A stretch of DNA of 36,063 nt from Emticicia fluvialis (GCF_024793945.1 NZ_JANUSD010000026.1:1-36063); one strand, 5' to 3'; positions 9,347 through 16,481 are shown, numbered from the stretch's first letter. The notes: a model not told the origin generated them from the sequence alone. Translations and numbers: made by a program.

Positions 9347-9781
9347 ATGAGAGCAAAACTTACTCTTATTGGCCTCATTTCAATAGCACTCATCTTGTTT
9401 TATTTTACTTTTTTTGTTGAAGAAGAAGTAGTTAAAACCAGTCCATACGGGCATTTAAAGATTATACCTGTAAAAGTTAAAAATGACTTAATCTTTATAA
9501 AATATGCTTATGGAGGCATCACTGATGATAAAGAAATAGTAGTTGTTTCGAAAGACAGCTCACAGGATGTAGATGATAACAAGGACTTTGTTTATAGAGG
9601 GGGTAGAAATAATTATCTTTACTTTATAAAAAATGATACATTACATATAAATGTTCGCTTAGTGAGCAAAAAGGCTAATATGCCTGTTAAAATTGATACC
9701 GCAGAAAGTGCAGGATTTTATTATAATTTATATTTTAAAAGAAAACTGGTAAATGATTCAATTAGGGTTGTGGAGTTTTAG
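9347..9781 (+). CDS. hypothetical membrane-anchored protein
   Basis: 144 residues that I do not recognise. The N-terminus (about 6-25, LTLIGLISIALILFYFTFFV) is a single hydrophobic segment, either an uncleaved anchor or a signal sequence. The rest is a polar, beta-rich domain with many lysine and aspartate residues, predicted to sit outside the inner membrane. It lies in a run of small co-directional genes (9347-10992) with AT-rich codon use. The next gene-like stretch, only 24 bp downstream, is an open frame without a usable start. The start is the only ATG near the beginning of the frame and is preceded by an AT-rich leader. Confidence 0.65.
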   Translation: MRAKLTLIGLISIALILFYFTFFVEEEVVKTSPYGHLKIIPVKVKNDLIFIKYAYGGITDDKEIVVVSKDSSQDVDDNKDFVYRGGRNNYLYFIKNDTLHINVRLVSKKANMPVKIDTAESAGFYYNLYFKRKLVNDSIRVVEF

Positions 9782-9805
9782 AATGAAAAAATTGGTTTTG
9801 ATTAA

Positions 9806-10006
9806 TTAACATTTACGAACAAATCTTTAAAAATTAGAACAATAATCAGTGACTTACTCTTTTTGCTTTTTTTGTTATTTACGATATGCGCCATTGATTC
9901 TTTTTTTATCGGAGGCAAATATCCTATAAGTAATGTGCGTGTTTTTGCAATTATGGCCGCAATTGCATTGATTCTGTTTTTTATAGTTAAGAAAAGGAAG
10001 GTTTAG
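9806..10006 (+). pseudogene. two-helix membrane protein frame without a start codon
   Basis: Between a stop at 9803 and TAG at 10004 there is an open frame of about 66 codons that reads like a membrane protein. It has a first helix (SDLLFLLFLLFTICAIDSFF), a loop (GGKYPISNV), a second helix (FAIMAAIALILFFIV) and a basic end (KKRKV). No ATG or GTG opens it. A short ATG frame at 9783 (MKKLVLIN then stop) runs into the same place in another frame. This is consistent with a frameshifted small gene, but a TTG start inside the first helix cannot be excluded. The protein family is not recognised. Confidence 0.4.
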
Positions 10007-10106
10007 TGCAAAACTTAATGGAAGATTTAATGCTAAAGGTTTAAAACATAAGAAGCGCACAATAGCCTATATTTAAATTAATTGCTAATTCATATCTCAA
10101 ATACCA

Positions 10107-10727
10107 ATGAAAACAATTTTTGCAATACTAGCTTCGTGCCTTGTACTCTCTTGTAACCAAAGTGAGAAAACAAATAAGGATTCGCTAAAAATTGAGAAGG
10201 CAGATAGCAGCTCAAATAAAATTCAAAAAATCGCAGTTACACAAGCAGATAAATTGAAACTGGCTTTTGAACAAAAGGATTATCCTGCATTTTTTAAGGA
10301 GTTTCCGGATAATTTCAAGGATTTTGTTGATTTGTATGGATATGATGATAGTACTGGAGCAAAGCTTTTATACAATGAAGATGAGCATATTTATTTTTTG
10401 TTTAATGCCCCTAAAGAATATTTTAATGCCCTTAATAAAAAGGCTGTTAATGTGGCTATTGGCGGGAAATGGGATGCTGATGCAATAGGTTTTTTCCACG
10501 AGGGGGTTAATAATTTAATAATTAAACACCCAAAAGAAATTCTGGCTATACTAGAAAAAAAATCAGATAAAGATGCTGCAGGTTTCTGGCGCTTTGCTGC
10601 TGATAGTGCATTTGAAAGATATAATGATAACATGAATTATCTTTATACTATGTATGAGATAATTAAACCGCTAAATTCTAAACAGGCTGAAATATTAAAA
10701 AAGGAGTATGATAAATTGTATATATAA
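10107..10727 (+). CDS. hypothetical lipoprotein
   Basis: 206 residues opening with a lipoprotein signal (KTIFAILASCLVLSC). The lipobox cysteine is C16, followed by a short serine/lysine-rich linker. The mature part (about 50-206) is mostly helical, with a segment rich in aromatic residues and phrases such as KLAFEQKDYPAFFKEFP and FWRFAADSAFERYNDN. I do not recognise the family. It is probably tethered to the outer or inner membrane on the periplasmic side. It is co-directional with the small membrane proteins around it, with gaps of 70-100 bp, so an operon is possible but not shown. It has no cysteine other than the lipidated one. Confidence 0.75.
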   Translation: MKTIFAILASCLVLSCNQSEKTNKDSLKIEKADSSSNKIQKIAVTQADKLKLAFEQKDYPAFFKEFPDNFKDFVDLYGYDDSTGAKLLYNEDEHIYFLFNAPKEYFNALNKKAVNVAIGGKWDADAIGFFHEGVNNLIIKHPKEILAILEKKSDKDAAGFWRFAADSAFERYNDNMNYLYTMYEIIKPLNSKQAEILKKEYDKLYI

Positions 10728-10797
10728 CAGTATTACAGCTTAAAGATACGAAGTTGTTTCTTTATAAACTTTGCGAAAAACGCATACAAAATAAACC

Positions 10798-10992
10798 ATG
10801 AAAATTGCCTTATTGGTAATAAAAGCCATCCTTATTCTTTTGTTGATATTCAACTTGTTTTTTTGGGCAACTTTATATGGGTCTGGCCATAAAATACCAA
10901 GAGAAACAGAGGCAACTTTGGGCCTATGGTGTGGAACGCTAATTGTTAGTTTAATTATATTAGCCATTATAAAGCAAAGGTTTGTTAAATAG
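10798..10992 (+). CDS. small two-helix membrane protein
   Basis: 64 residues with two predicted membrane helices (about 3-26, ALLVIKAILILLLIFNLFFW, and about 42-58, LWCGTLIVSLIILAII), joined by a polar loop and ending in KQRFVK. The positive end suggests both termini are cytoplasmic. No family is recognised. It lies 70 bp after the lipoprotein gene on the same strand. The frame has a clean ATG and a typical two-helix hydrophobicity pattern, which supports coding, but its small size keeps confidence moderate. Confidence 0.5.
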   Translation: MKIALLVIKAILILLLIFNLFFWATLYGSGHKIPRETEATLGLWCGTLIVSLIILAIIKQRFVK

Positions 10993-11012
10993 TTATCCTA
11001 TGCTCTATGTTT

Positions 11013-11032
11013 GGCTGGTTATCCAATCAGTT
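11013..11032. repeat. hairpin repeat family, copy 4
   Basis: GGCTGGTT-ATCC-AATCAGTT. As RNA from the plus strand, all eight positions still pair, three of them as G-U. That suggests the structure, not only the sequence, is kept. It lies 39 bp before a lone copy of the 51-bp palindrome found in the 16.7-18 kb array. Confidence 0.5.
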
Positions 11033-11070
11033 GGTACGCAAGATGTTTTTTAAATATCGTTTTTCCCCAA

Positions 11071-11121
11071 GGCAGAGTCCCCTTGCCATGCTTTGGGCTA
11101 TCGCACACGGGAGACTCTGCC
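11071..11121 (+). repeat. solitary copy of the 51-bp array palindrome
   Basis: Begins GGCAGAGTCCCC and ends GGGAGACTCTGCC, the same unit that occurs 13 times at 16722-17941. This copy has a perfect outer stem (GGCAGAGTC/GACTCTGCC), an extra unpaired A in the second arm and an inner TTGCC/GGGC region. It is about 5.6 kb from the array and lacks the array's spacers. Confidence 0.75.
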
Positions 11122-11222
11122 TTGACAAGCCAACCTGGTCTCTAATGCACCACAAGAATAAGCATCCTGAGTATCCAATCATCCGTTACGAATGAGGTTC
11201 TTGAAACATTATCAATAAAAGG

Positions 11223-11819
11223 TCAATAATCTGCATTAATTCTCTCTGCAATATCGAAGGGTAATGGATAAATGGTTTCAACCGGCAGTAAATCTTTTGC
11301 CTCTTTTATTTTGTTGGCCTTCACTAACTCATAGGTTTCGTGGCAAAACTCTGTAATGTCTTCAATACCAATAATCCATTCATCAACGTATTTATCAACA
11401 GCAATGCCGGTCAGTCCAATTTGTATAGACCGGTAGTCGAGTGGTTTCAGAAGAATATCTTTTTCAGGATCCCACTGAATACGTACGGAGGTTTTTTCAA
11501 GACCCTCTTTCCAATTCTTTTCTGAGGCGTGGAATGGAGGTTGAAAATGTGATAAACAGGAATGCGCCAGTGCCCATTCAAAGCCTGAACGTGTTATTTT
11601 AATGGCCAGTATGTGTTCTTGTTTTTCCTTTGTAGCCCAGCCGGACCGATACATCATCCACAAGAATGAAGGTTTTATCCAGGTCATTCTTCTTCTTTTA
11701 AAAGGCGGCGTTAAAAAGGTTTGATTGGCTACTGCGCTTAGCGCAATTTCAGGACTAAAGGCCTGATAAACAGTTATAGTGTGGGTATCATACACAGCTC
11801 TTATTACTCTTTCTTTCAC
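11223..11819 (-). CDS. DUF4291 family protein
   Basis: 198 residues matching the DUF4291 family from end to end. Signature phrases are IRAVYDTHTITVYQAFSPEIA near the start, PPFKRRRMTWIKPSFLWMMYR at about 38-58, then ILAIKITRSGFEWAL and VRIQWDPEK. The family is widespread, has no established biochemical function and is normally a single soluble domain. The frame opens with GTG at 11819; an in-frame stop lies just upstream, so no ATG start is available. It is flanked by intergenic repeat-bearing sequence on both sides and appears to be a single-gene unit. Confidence 0.85.
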   Translation of the reverse strand: MKERVIRAVYDTHTITVYQAFSPEIALSAVANQTFLTPPFKRRRMTWIKPSFLWMMYRSGWATKEKQEHILAIKITRSGFEWALAHSCLSHFQPPFHASEKNWKEGLEKTSVRIQWDPEKDILLKPLDYRSIQIGLTGIAVDKYVDEWIIGIEDITEFCHETYELVKANKIKEAKDLLPVETIYPLPFDIAERINADY

Positions 11820-12049
11820 TACAATTCAGCAAATTTTCAGGTTTATATTCATTAATTTTTTTGGCCATACGGCTTTGTTTAGTTACTGAATATACAAATT
11901 TAAATCCTGTTTTCCAACCGTTTTTTTAAAAAATTTAAAGTGTCAAAATCATCAATACTCCTATCGTTCGTTTGATTAACCTATCAACCAACGTGAATGA
12001 TGTCCTTAGAATAATTAAATTTTTAGCAAAAAAAGACCGGCACACCATC

Positions 12050-12084
12050 AATGCTGAATAGCAGTTGCCTAAACGGGTAGAGAC
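12050..12084. repeat. dispersed repeat block, copy 2
   Basis: Repeats the order of elements at 9061-9101: AATGCTGAATAGC, a variable GTTGCC-like step, then AAACGGGTAGAGACA. The block overlaps the 29-bp palindrome at 12077. Confidence 0.5.
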
Positions 12085-12105
12085 AGGGCAATGCCCTGTC
12101 TCTAC
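12077..12105. repeat. 29-bp perfect palindrome
   Basis: Arms of 14 bp (GTAGAGACAGGGCA and its complement) around a single A. A decayed relative (AGACAGGGCATTGCCGTGTG) is at 21833-21858. A cousin with the ACGCA-A-TGCGT core and the same CTCTAC end is at 35355-35380. This looks like a mobile palindromic repeat of the REP type. Confidence 0.6.
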
Positions 12106-12245
12106 TGCTATACCTGAACACTCCCACTCCGTTTACTTCATTAACCTTCTCCGTGAAGCGCTCCAGAAACCCCTGCCGCACTAACAAAATCTGAATCTTT
12201 CAGCCATCGTCCGTTTCTGCCGGTAGGGTAAAGTCTCAAATAGAA

Positions 12246-13628
12246 TTACCTGCTCAGTTCTGCTTTCAGCAAATAACTGATTTCCGTCGACGATGGCCTT
12301 GGGGCATCAGCATTGACTATCTCTCCTTTTTTGTTGATAATCATGTAGCGCGGTATGGTGTTTATCTGGTGGTCGGTTATAAAGGCCGATGTTTTAGAGT
12401 TGGTTATCAGGTAGCTTTTGTCGGTAATCTCGTATTTTTCAAGGGCTTTTTCCCAGGGTTCTGTTTCGTCGTTCAGTGCCAGATACACAAATTCTACGTC
12501 TTTCAGCTCACTTTTCAATTTTTTAGAATACTGCATTTCGCCAATGCAGGGGCCGCACCAGCTGGCCCAGAAGTCAACATACACTACCTTCCCTCTCCAT
12601 TGTTTCAGCAGGTCTTTCCAGGTTGTCCGGTTGTTTTGGGTATTTGTCAGGTAAAGGTCGTTACTTACAGGGGTGCCGTAGTCAATCTCTTTCATCCAGT
12701 ATTCCAGCGTCTTGTTCGAGCCAAAAACGTGCTTATAATCATCAATGTAGGCTATCAGCGTTTTGCGGTCATACTTATTCAGAATCATCTGTATAATGGT
12801 GTTCAGCTTAAATGTTGCCTCCATTTCTTCCGGAAAACCCGTAAATGCGCTCTTATATCGCTCGGCCAACGGTTTATCCATCGCGTTTCTGATTATATAA
12901 TGGTATTGGTAAGCATTAAAGATGGGTGTCAGGTGGCGGTTATTAAAGTTTTGCCGGTTAAGGTACTTGTCAGACACCAAAGTCCGCTCCAGTCCGGCAT
13001 CTTTAAATTCAGCATTAAAATCCATTAAATGGCCATATTGGTCGGCCAGTACCACATCAGCCAGCAGCCTGGCTCTTGGGCTGGCTATGCTTAGCAGCGA
13101 GTCGCGTTTTCGTCCAAAATAAGCCTCATTGGCACTAATATACGCCCTCAAAGCTGCGGCAGGTTGGGTGGCTTTCAGATCCAGGCTTTTTTTCATTTGC
13201 AGTTTCAGTGCATGTAAGGCGCTGGTATCGCAGTAGGTTTCTTCCTCAACGCTTTTTATGGCCTGTCTTTTCCCATTTACCAACCTGTACACGTTTTTCT
13301 GTTGTGTTTCAACCTCTGCTACAATGGTATCTCCGGGCGAAACGATAAATTCCATGCCCCAAACAAACTGATAGTCAAGACTAAGCGTTTGCAGGGCAGC
13401 ATTGAGCTGTAAGGTCAGGGTATCACCGGGATTCATCTGATAAGAAGGCTCCAATGTTTCCGTTTCTTTCAGTGTCATGGCAGGGTGCACCCAAAGCTGG
13501 TCAGTTTCAGCCGACCTGAAAACAATAGTAACAGTGTCTGCAGATTTACCTGCCTGCTTGTCTTGCTTTTTTTTATCGGGCGAGCAGGCAAGAAATACAA
13601 TTAAAGGCAGAAAACAGAGTTTTTTCAT
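12246..13628 (-). CDS. TlpA-like thiol-disulfide oxidoreductase lipoprotein
   Basis: About 460 residues from the ATG at 13628, which opens on a lipoprotein signal (KKLCFLPLIVFLAC); an in-frame ATG at 13676 would add 16 residues before it. The C-terminal 140 residues form a thioredoxin fold of the TlpA/ResA type, with the redox motif W357-C358-G-P-C361 followed by IGEM, the strand VVYVDFWAS before it and a cis-proline region near TIPRYMI. The first 300 residues are a long periplasmic domain without recognised motifs. Family members reduce disulfides in periplasmic proteins, often during cytochrome c maturation or metabolite uptake, but no ccm gene is adjacent. It stands alone on the minus strand. 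Confidence 0.85.
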   Translation of the reverse strand: MKKLCFLPLIVFLACSPDKKKQDKQAGKSADTVTIVFRSAETDQLWVHPAMTLKETETLEPSYQMNPGDTLTLQLNAALQTLSLDYQFVWGMEFIVSPGDTIVAEVETQQKNVYRLVNGKRQAIKSVEEETYCDTSALHALKLQMKKSLDLKATQPAAALRAYISANEAYFGRKRDSLLSIASPRARLLADVVLADQYGHLMDFNAEFKDAGLERTLVSDKYLNRQNFNNRHLTPIFNAYQYHYIIRNAMDKPLAERYKSAFTGFPEEMEATFKLNTIIQMILNKYDRKTLIAYIDDYKHVFGSNKTLEYWMKEIDYGTPVSNDLYLTNTQNNRTTWKDLLKQWRGKVVYVDFWASWCGPCIGEMQYSKKLKSELKDVEFVYLALNDETEPWEKALEKYEITDKSYLITNSKTSAFITDHQINTIPRYMIINKKGEIVNADAPRPSSTEISYLLKAELSR

Positions 13629-13939
13629 GAGGCAATCATTTGCAGGCAAGGCACAGCCCAGCAGTAAGGTCTGCAACTTGCATTGGTGGAAAAAAGTATT
13701 CCGGCAGGGCTTTCACAGCTATAATAGCCACATACCAATTACCTGCAATAGTAGGCAATAAAACGTGCTGGCGCAAGGTATTGTTATTTAGCGGTATGAA
13801 TCAGGCAGATTCTTAAACCATTAACCCACCCCAATAGCACCAAAAAAGAAGTGCCTCTTGTGTTGTGCAAAAGAGCAAACGCAAGAGACACTTCAGACAA
13901 TGAGCAGGCCATATAGTTAAAAAATGGCTATGGCAGGTA
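13629..13939. other. intergenic stretch
   Basis: 311 bp. Apart from the terminator-like hairpin at 13844-13893, which serves the DUF4260 gene, I see no gene, repeat or strong promoter here. Confidence 0.5.
13844..13893 (-). terminator. intrinsic terminator after the DUF4260 gene
   Basis: On the minus strand AAGTGTCTCTTG pairs with CAAGAGGCACTT (12 bp, one G-T) and is followed by CTTTTTTGG. It lies about 45 bp after the stop of the gene at 13940-14302. Confidence 0.6.
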
Positions 13940-14302
13940 CTAAGCCCTGGCGTTTTGCCCGATTACCCCCAGATGCGTATTTTTAAAGCTGTCGTTATAT
14001 TTCAGGCCATAGCCAAAAATTCTGTCCATTGCCGAATGGCCGAACAATATCACACCCGCCAGCCCCAGAAGCGGAATGTTAAAGCCAAAACCTGCACCTA
14101 TAACCAGCACGGCCAGCAATTTATGATGGAAAAAATTATATAAAAACGCCCCTGTCCTGGTGTTATGCAGGTAGCCAACCATAGATAAATCAGGCAGCAA
14201 TATACAGGCAGGAAAAACCCACCAGGCATAAGGAAGCTGATTAAAAAGGAATACAGATAGGAGTAATTGGCCTAATTCTTCGAGTGTCAGTAAATTTTTC
14301 AT
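13940..14302 (-). CDS. DUF4260 family membrane protein
   Basis: 120 residues matching the DUF4260 family: LLTLEELGQLLLSVFLF at the start, then YAWWVFPACILLPDLSMVGY, NTRTGAFLYNFFHHK and the C-terminal HSAMDRIFGYGLKY. Three to four hydrophobic segments indicate an integral membrane protein. The histidines (FFHHK, GHSAMDR) and acidic residues (LPDLS, AMDR) are the conserved positions I recall for the family, whose function is unknown. It has its own terminator and a promoter-like region with a near-consensus -7 box (GACCTTTG, 14342-14335). A Crp/Fnr-type dyad lies at about -42, so oxygen- or redox-linked activation is a reasonable inference. Confidence 0.85.
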   Translation of the reverse strand: MKNLLTLEELGQLLLSVFLFNQLPYAWWVFPACILLPDLSMVGYLHNTRTGAFLYNFFHHKLLAVLVIGAGFGFNIPLLGLAGVILFGHSAMDRIFGYGLKYNDSFKNTHLGVIGQNARA

Positions 14303-14334
14303 TGCTTTATTTATTTAATGTTTAATGTCTGCTG

Positions 14335-14342
14335 CAAAGGTC
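14335..14342 (-). promoter_or_regulatory. -7 box of the DUF4260 gene
   Basis: GACCTTTG on the minus strand differs at one position from the Bacteroidota -7 consensus TAnnTTTG and is followed by C, as is usual. It would place the transcript start near 14329, about 27 bp before the ATG. Confidence 0.4.
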
Positions 14343-14364
14343 TGAATAAAAACCCCGGTTGGTC

Positions 14365-14378
14365 TTGATAAAAATCAA
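14365..14378. promoter_or_regulatory. Fnr-type dyad upstream of DUF4260
   Basis: TTGAT-AAAA-ATCAA is a perfect match to the classical FNR half-site pair and extends to a 7-bp dyad (TCTTGAT...ATCAAGA, 14363-14380). Its centre is 36.5 bp from the proximal edge of the -7 box, so it sits near -42 from the inferred start. That is the position of a class II activator. Confidence 0.5.
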
Positions 14379-14597
14379 GATTTTGCAATGCCTTGTGGCG
14401 CGAACATCTTGTTCGCGGTGGGCGATGTATTTACAGAAGGCATAAGAAAATGGATAACCAAAGGTAGGGTTCAAGATTTTGTGGCTTGAGTTGAATTTTC
14501 ATCTTTTTGAACGGAACGGTGCAAGACCGGGGTATTTTGTGTATATTCAATCATCATAAATTTTATTAGAGCATATTTTTACGCCAATCTTTGCTTT

Positions 14598-14611
14598 TTG
14601 CCAAATGGCAA
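14598..14611. promoter_or_regulatory. Crp/Fnr-like dyad upstream of the SDR operon
   Basis: TTGCC-AAAT-GGCAA, extending to TTTTGCC/GGCAAAA (14596-14613). Its centre is 36.5 bp from the proximal edge of the -7-like box CACCTTTG (14634-14641), exactly the spacing seen at the divergent DUF4260 promoter. The regulator could be the Crp/Fnr protein encoded in this operon. Confidence 0.45.
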
Positions 14612-14633
14612 AACAAATCAGTTGTGAACTATT

Positions 14634-14641
14634 CACCTTTG
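14634..14641 (+). promoter_or_regulatory. -7 box of the SDR operon
   Basis: CACCTTTG, followed by C, is one base from TAnnTTTG. It lies 29 bp before the chosen SDR start. It overlaps the 5' extension of the open frame (upstream ATG at 14605), which argues for the internal start at 14671. Confidence 0.4.
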
Positions 14642-14670
14642 CCTCATTATTCATACAAATACTCAAAAAG

Positions 14671-15483
14671 ATGGCAAACACAGTTTTAGTTACAGGAGCC
14701 TCATCAGGAATCGGGAGAGCAACCGCAATTTATCTGGCTCAAAATGGTTATAAGGTTTATGGTGGCGCACGAAGAATTGAAAAAATGCAGGATCTTATGG
14801 CATTCAGCATTGTACCTGTTGCATTAGACGTTACCCGCGAAGATAGTATGGTGGCGTGTATTGAGCATATCGTAAAAGAAACTGGCAGTATAGATATTTT
14901 AATCAACAATGCGGGTTCAGGTTATTATGGCGCTTTGGAAGATATGCCAATGGCCGATGCCAGATATCAGATGGAAGTCAACGTTTTTGCCGTGGCTCGA
15001 CTGATACAATTAGTATTGCCGGCTATGCGGAAAAATAACTATGGCAAAATAGTGAATATATCATCGGTAGGGGGCAAGGTAACGTTACCTATGGGAAGCT
15101 GGTATCATGCCAGTAAATTTGCCATTGAGGGTTTGAGTGATGCCCTAAGAAAAGAGGTGAAAGGCTTTGGAATTGATGTAATTGTGATTGAACCCGGCGG
15201 CACGAAATCAGAAATGACAGGGCTGGGCGCCGGATATATGATGGGTGTTTCAGGTAGTACAGCATACAGCACACTGGCAAAAGGTGTAAACAATATGTAT
15301 GCTACTATTCAAAAAGACGCCGCCGACCCTATTGTGATTGCAAAACTCATTAAAAAAGGAATTGAAGCGGCTAATCCAAAGACCAGATATGTTGGCGCTT
15401 CAGGAGCAAAGCTGATGTTGTTTTTCAGAAGCATTCTGTCAGATAAATTCTTCGACCGATTGATTATGAGTCAGATGAAATAA
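14671..15483 (+). CDS. short-chain dehydrogenase/reductase (SDR)
   Basis: 270 residues of the classical SDR family, NAD(P)-dependent oxidoreductases. I chose ATG 14671 because it gives the usual SDR start (NTVLVTGASSGIG); an in-frame ATG at 14605 lies upstream of the predicted promoter box. Visible motifs are the Rossmann glycine motif T8-G-x3-G13-x-G15, N79-N-A-G82, and the catalytic set S132, Y145 and K149 (WYHASK), followed by IEPGGTKSEM. R33/R34 after the second strand (YGGARRIEK) suggest NADP(H) preference, which is inference. The substrate is unknown. It is followed after 7 bp by a Crp/Fnr regulator gene, so the two are almost certainly co-transcribed. Confidence 0.9.
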   Translation: MANTVLVTGASSGIGRATAIYLAQNGYKVYGGARRIEKMQDLMAFSIVPVALDVTREDSMVACIEHIVKETGSIDILINNAGSGYYGALEDMPMADARYQMEVNVFAVARLIQLVLPAMRKNNYGKIVNISSVGGKVTLPMGSWYHASKFAIEGLSDALRKEVKGFGIDVIVIEPGGTKSEMTGLGAGYMMGVSGSTAYSTLAKGVNNMYATIQKDAADPIVIAKLIKKGIEAANPKTRYVGASGAKLMLFFRSILSDKFFDRLIMSQMK

Positions 15484-15490
15484 ATGTTTT

Positions 15491-16060
15491 ATGGAAGCAC
15501 TTATTAACTATATATTACAGTTCGGCAATCTGAACAGCCAGCAGATTGATTTAATCAAAAGCAAGGTTGTTGCACGGGAAATTAAAAAGGATGAGTATTA
15601 TCATGAAGCCGGAAAGATACCCCGCGAGGTTATTTTTCTGACAGAGGGGATTATGCGTGTTTGTTATTACAACAATAAAGGCGATGAGATTACGAAGTAT
15701 TTCATTGAAGAAAATAACTTTCTGGCCGATATAAACAGCTTCAATCAGGAAATTCCATCGACAGAATATATACAGGCTATCACACCTTGCACGTATCTGG
15801 TCTTATCTAAAAGTGCCATGAAAGATTTATCCATGACCATTATAGAGTGGGATATCATAGTTTCCAAAATCACTGCCAAAGGGTTGGCCGAAAAGGTAAA
15901 TAAAATCAGTATGATGATGGCAGAAGATGCCACAGAACGTTATCTTTCGTTTCTTGAAAAATTCCCTAATGTGGCAAACCGGATCCCACTGTCTTATTTA
16001 GCGTCTTATATGGGCATTACGCAATCTTCATTAAGCAGAATAAGAAAAAATATAAGGTGA
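15491..16060 (+). CDS. Crp/Fnr-family transcriptional regulator
   Basis: 189 residues with an N-terminal cyclic-nucleotide-binding-type beta barrel (about 20-115; REVIFLTEGIMRVCYYNNKGDEI and ITKYFIEENNFLADINSF). A long dimerisation helix (about 118-145) and a C-terminal winged helix (about 150-188) with recognition region MGITQSSLSRIRKNI follow. The cAMP-contact signature of true Crp is not evident, and there is no Fnr-type N-terminal cysteine cluster, so this is one of the divergent Bacteroidota members whose effector is unknown. It begins 7 bp after the SDR stop. Position and operon structure suggest it controls the SDR gene and itself, possibly through the dyad at 14598. Confidence 0.85.
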   Translation: MEALINYILQFGNLNSQQIDLIKSKVVAREIKKDEYYHEAGKIPREVIFLTEGIMRVCYYNNKGDEITKYFIEENNFLADINSFNQEIPSTEYIQAITPCTYLVLSKSAMKDLSMTIIEWDIIVSKITAKGLAEKVNKISMMMAEDATERYLSFLEKFPNVANRIPLSYLASYMGITQSSLSRIRKNIR

Positions 16061-16085
16061 AAACTGGTAAATGGCTTTGGTTTGG

Positions 16086-16099
16086 TTCAAAATTTTGAA
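16086..16099. repeat. TTCAAAATTTTGAA palindrome, copy 1
   Basis: A 14-bp perfect palindrome also present at 17336-17349 and, extended to 20 bp, at 17969-17988. Half-palindromes (GTTCATAATTTTGG or GTTCAAAATTTTGG) occur inside the spacers of the array at 16.7-18 kb. It is 26 bp after the Crp/Fnr stop. Confidence 0.5.
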
Positions 16100-16100
16100 T

Positions 16101-16150
16101 CTGTCTGGTCCTAAAAAAGATTTGCTTAAACCTGTTTCAGGACCAGACAG
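16101..16150. repeat. 12-bp inverted repeat, possible terminator structure
   Basis: CTGTCTGGTCCT pairs perfectly with AGGACCAGACAG across a 26-base loop, 40 bp after the Crp/Fnr gene. No T run follows, so it is not a standard terminator. It directly abuts the TTCAAAATTTTGAA palindrome. Confidence 0.5.
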
Positions 16151-16199
16151 CCTGTCATTAAAAGGACTGCCCTGCCACTACTGTAAAGCCCTGATTGCT

Positions 16200-16481
16200 T
16201 TATCGAACAGGCAAATAACCCAGGCATTCTTCTATTTTCTGAAAGTGAAGCTGTGCCACTTTAATGGCATCTGCCTGGCGGTTTTTGTATTTATCCTTAA
16301 ATTCACTTGTTAGCTTCTGATACTCCTCCCGAATTTTTTTCTTCTTTTCAGGGTCAGATGTTCGTTCGCCTTCACAAACCAGCTTGGATAGTCTGTTCGC
16401 ATCATTTTCTACCGAATCAAAACTGCAGGATGAAAATGAAATAGATAAAATGATTAAAAGCAGGAAAGCAGAATTTTTCAT
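16200..16481 (-). CDS. small hypothetical lipoprotein
   Basis: 93 residues from the ATG at 16481. An upstream in-frame ATG at 16532 would add 17 residues before a clear lipoprotein signal (KNSAFLLLIILSISFSSC; lipobox cysteine about C19), so the internal start is preferred. The mature part is short, highly charged and helical (SDPEKKKKIREEYQKLTSEFKDKYKN), with cysteines in LVCEGER and EECLGYL that could pair. No family is recognised. It stands alone on the minus strand between the SDR operon and the repeat array, convergent with the Crp/Fnr gene. Confidence 0.7.
   Translation of the reverse strand: MKNSAFLLLIILSISFSSCSFDSVENDANRLSKLVCEGERTSDPEKKKKIREEYQKLTSEFKDKYKNRQADAIKVAQLHFQKIEECLGYLPVR

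Larger units (their letters stand above)
11820..12245. other. intergenic stretch carrying dispersed repeats
   Basis: 426 bp between two minus-strand genes. It carries the second copy of the AATGCTGAATAGC...AAACGGGT block (12050-12084), which runs into a perfect 29-bp palindrome. No small gene or clear promoter is evident. Confidence 0.5.
14303..14670. other. divergent regulatory region between the DUF4260 and SDR genes
   Basis: 368 bp with outward-facing promoters and a Crp/Fnr-like dyad for each gene, listed separately. Between them is a stem-loop CGCGAACA-TCT-TGTTCGCG at 14399-14417, whose sequence resembles dispersed repeats seen in many bacteria. Confidence 0.55.

Noticed and set aside
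11007..11195. 62-codon plus-strand frame
   Set aside because: It is read-through of two palindromic repeats (11013-11032 and 11071-11121), so its protein sequence is a by-product of the repeats.
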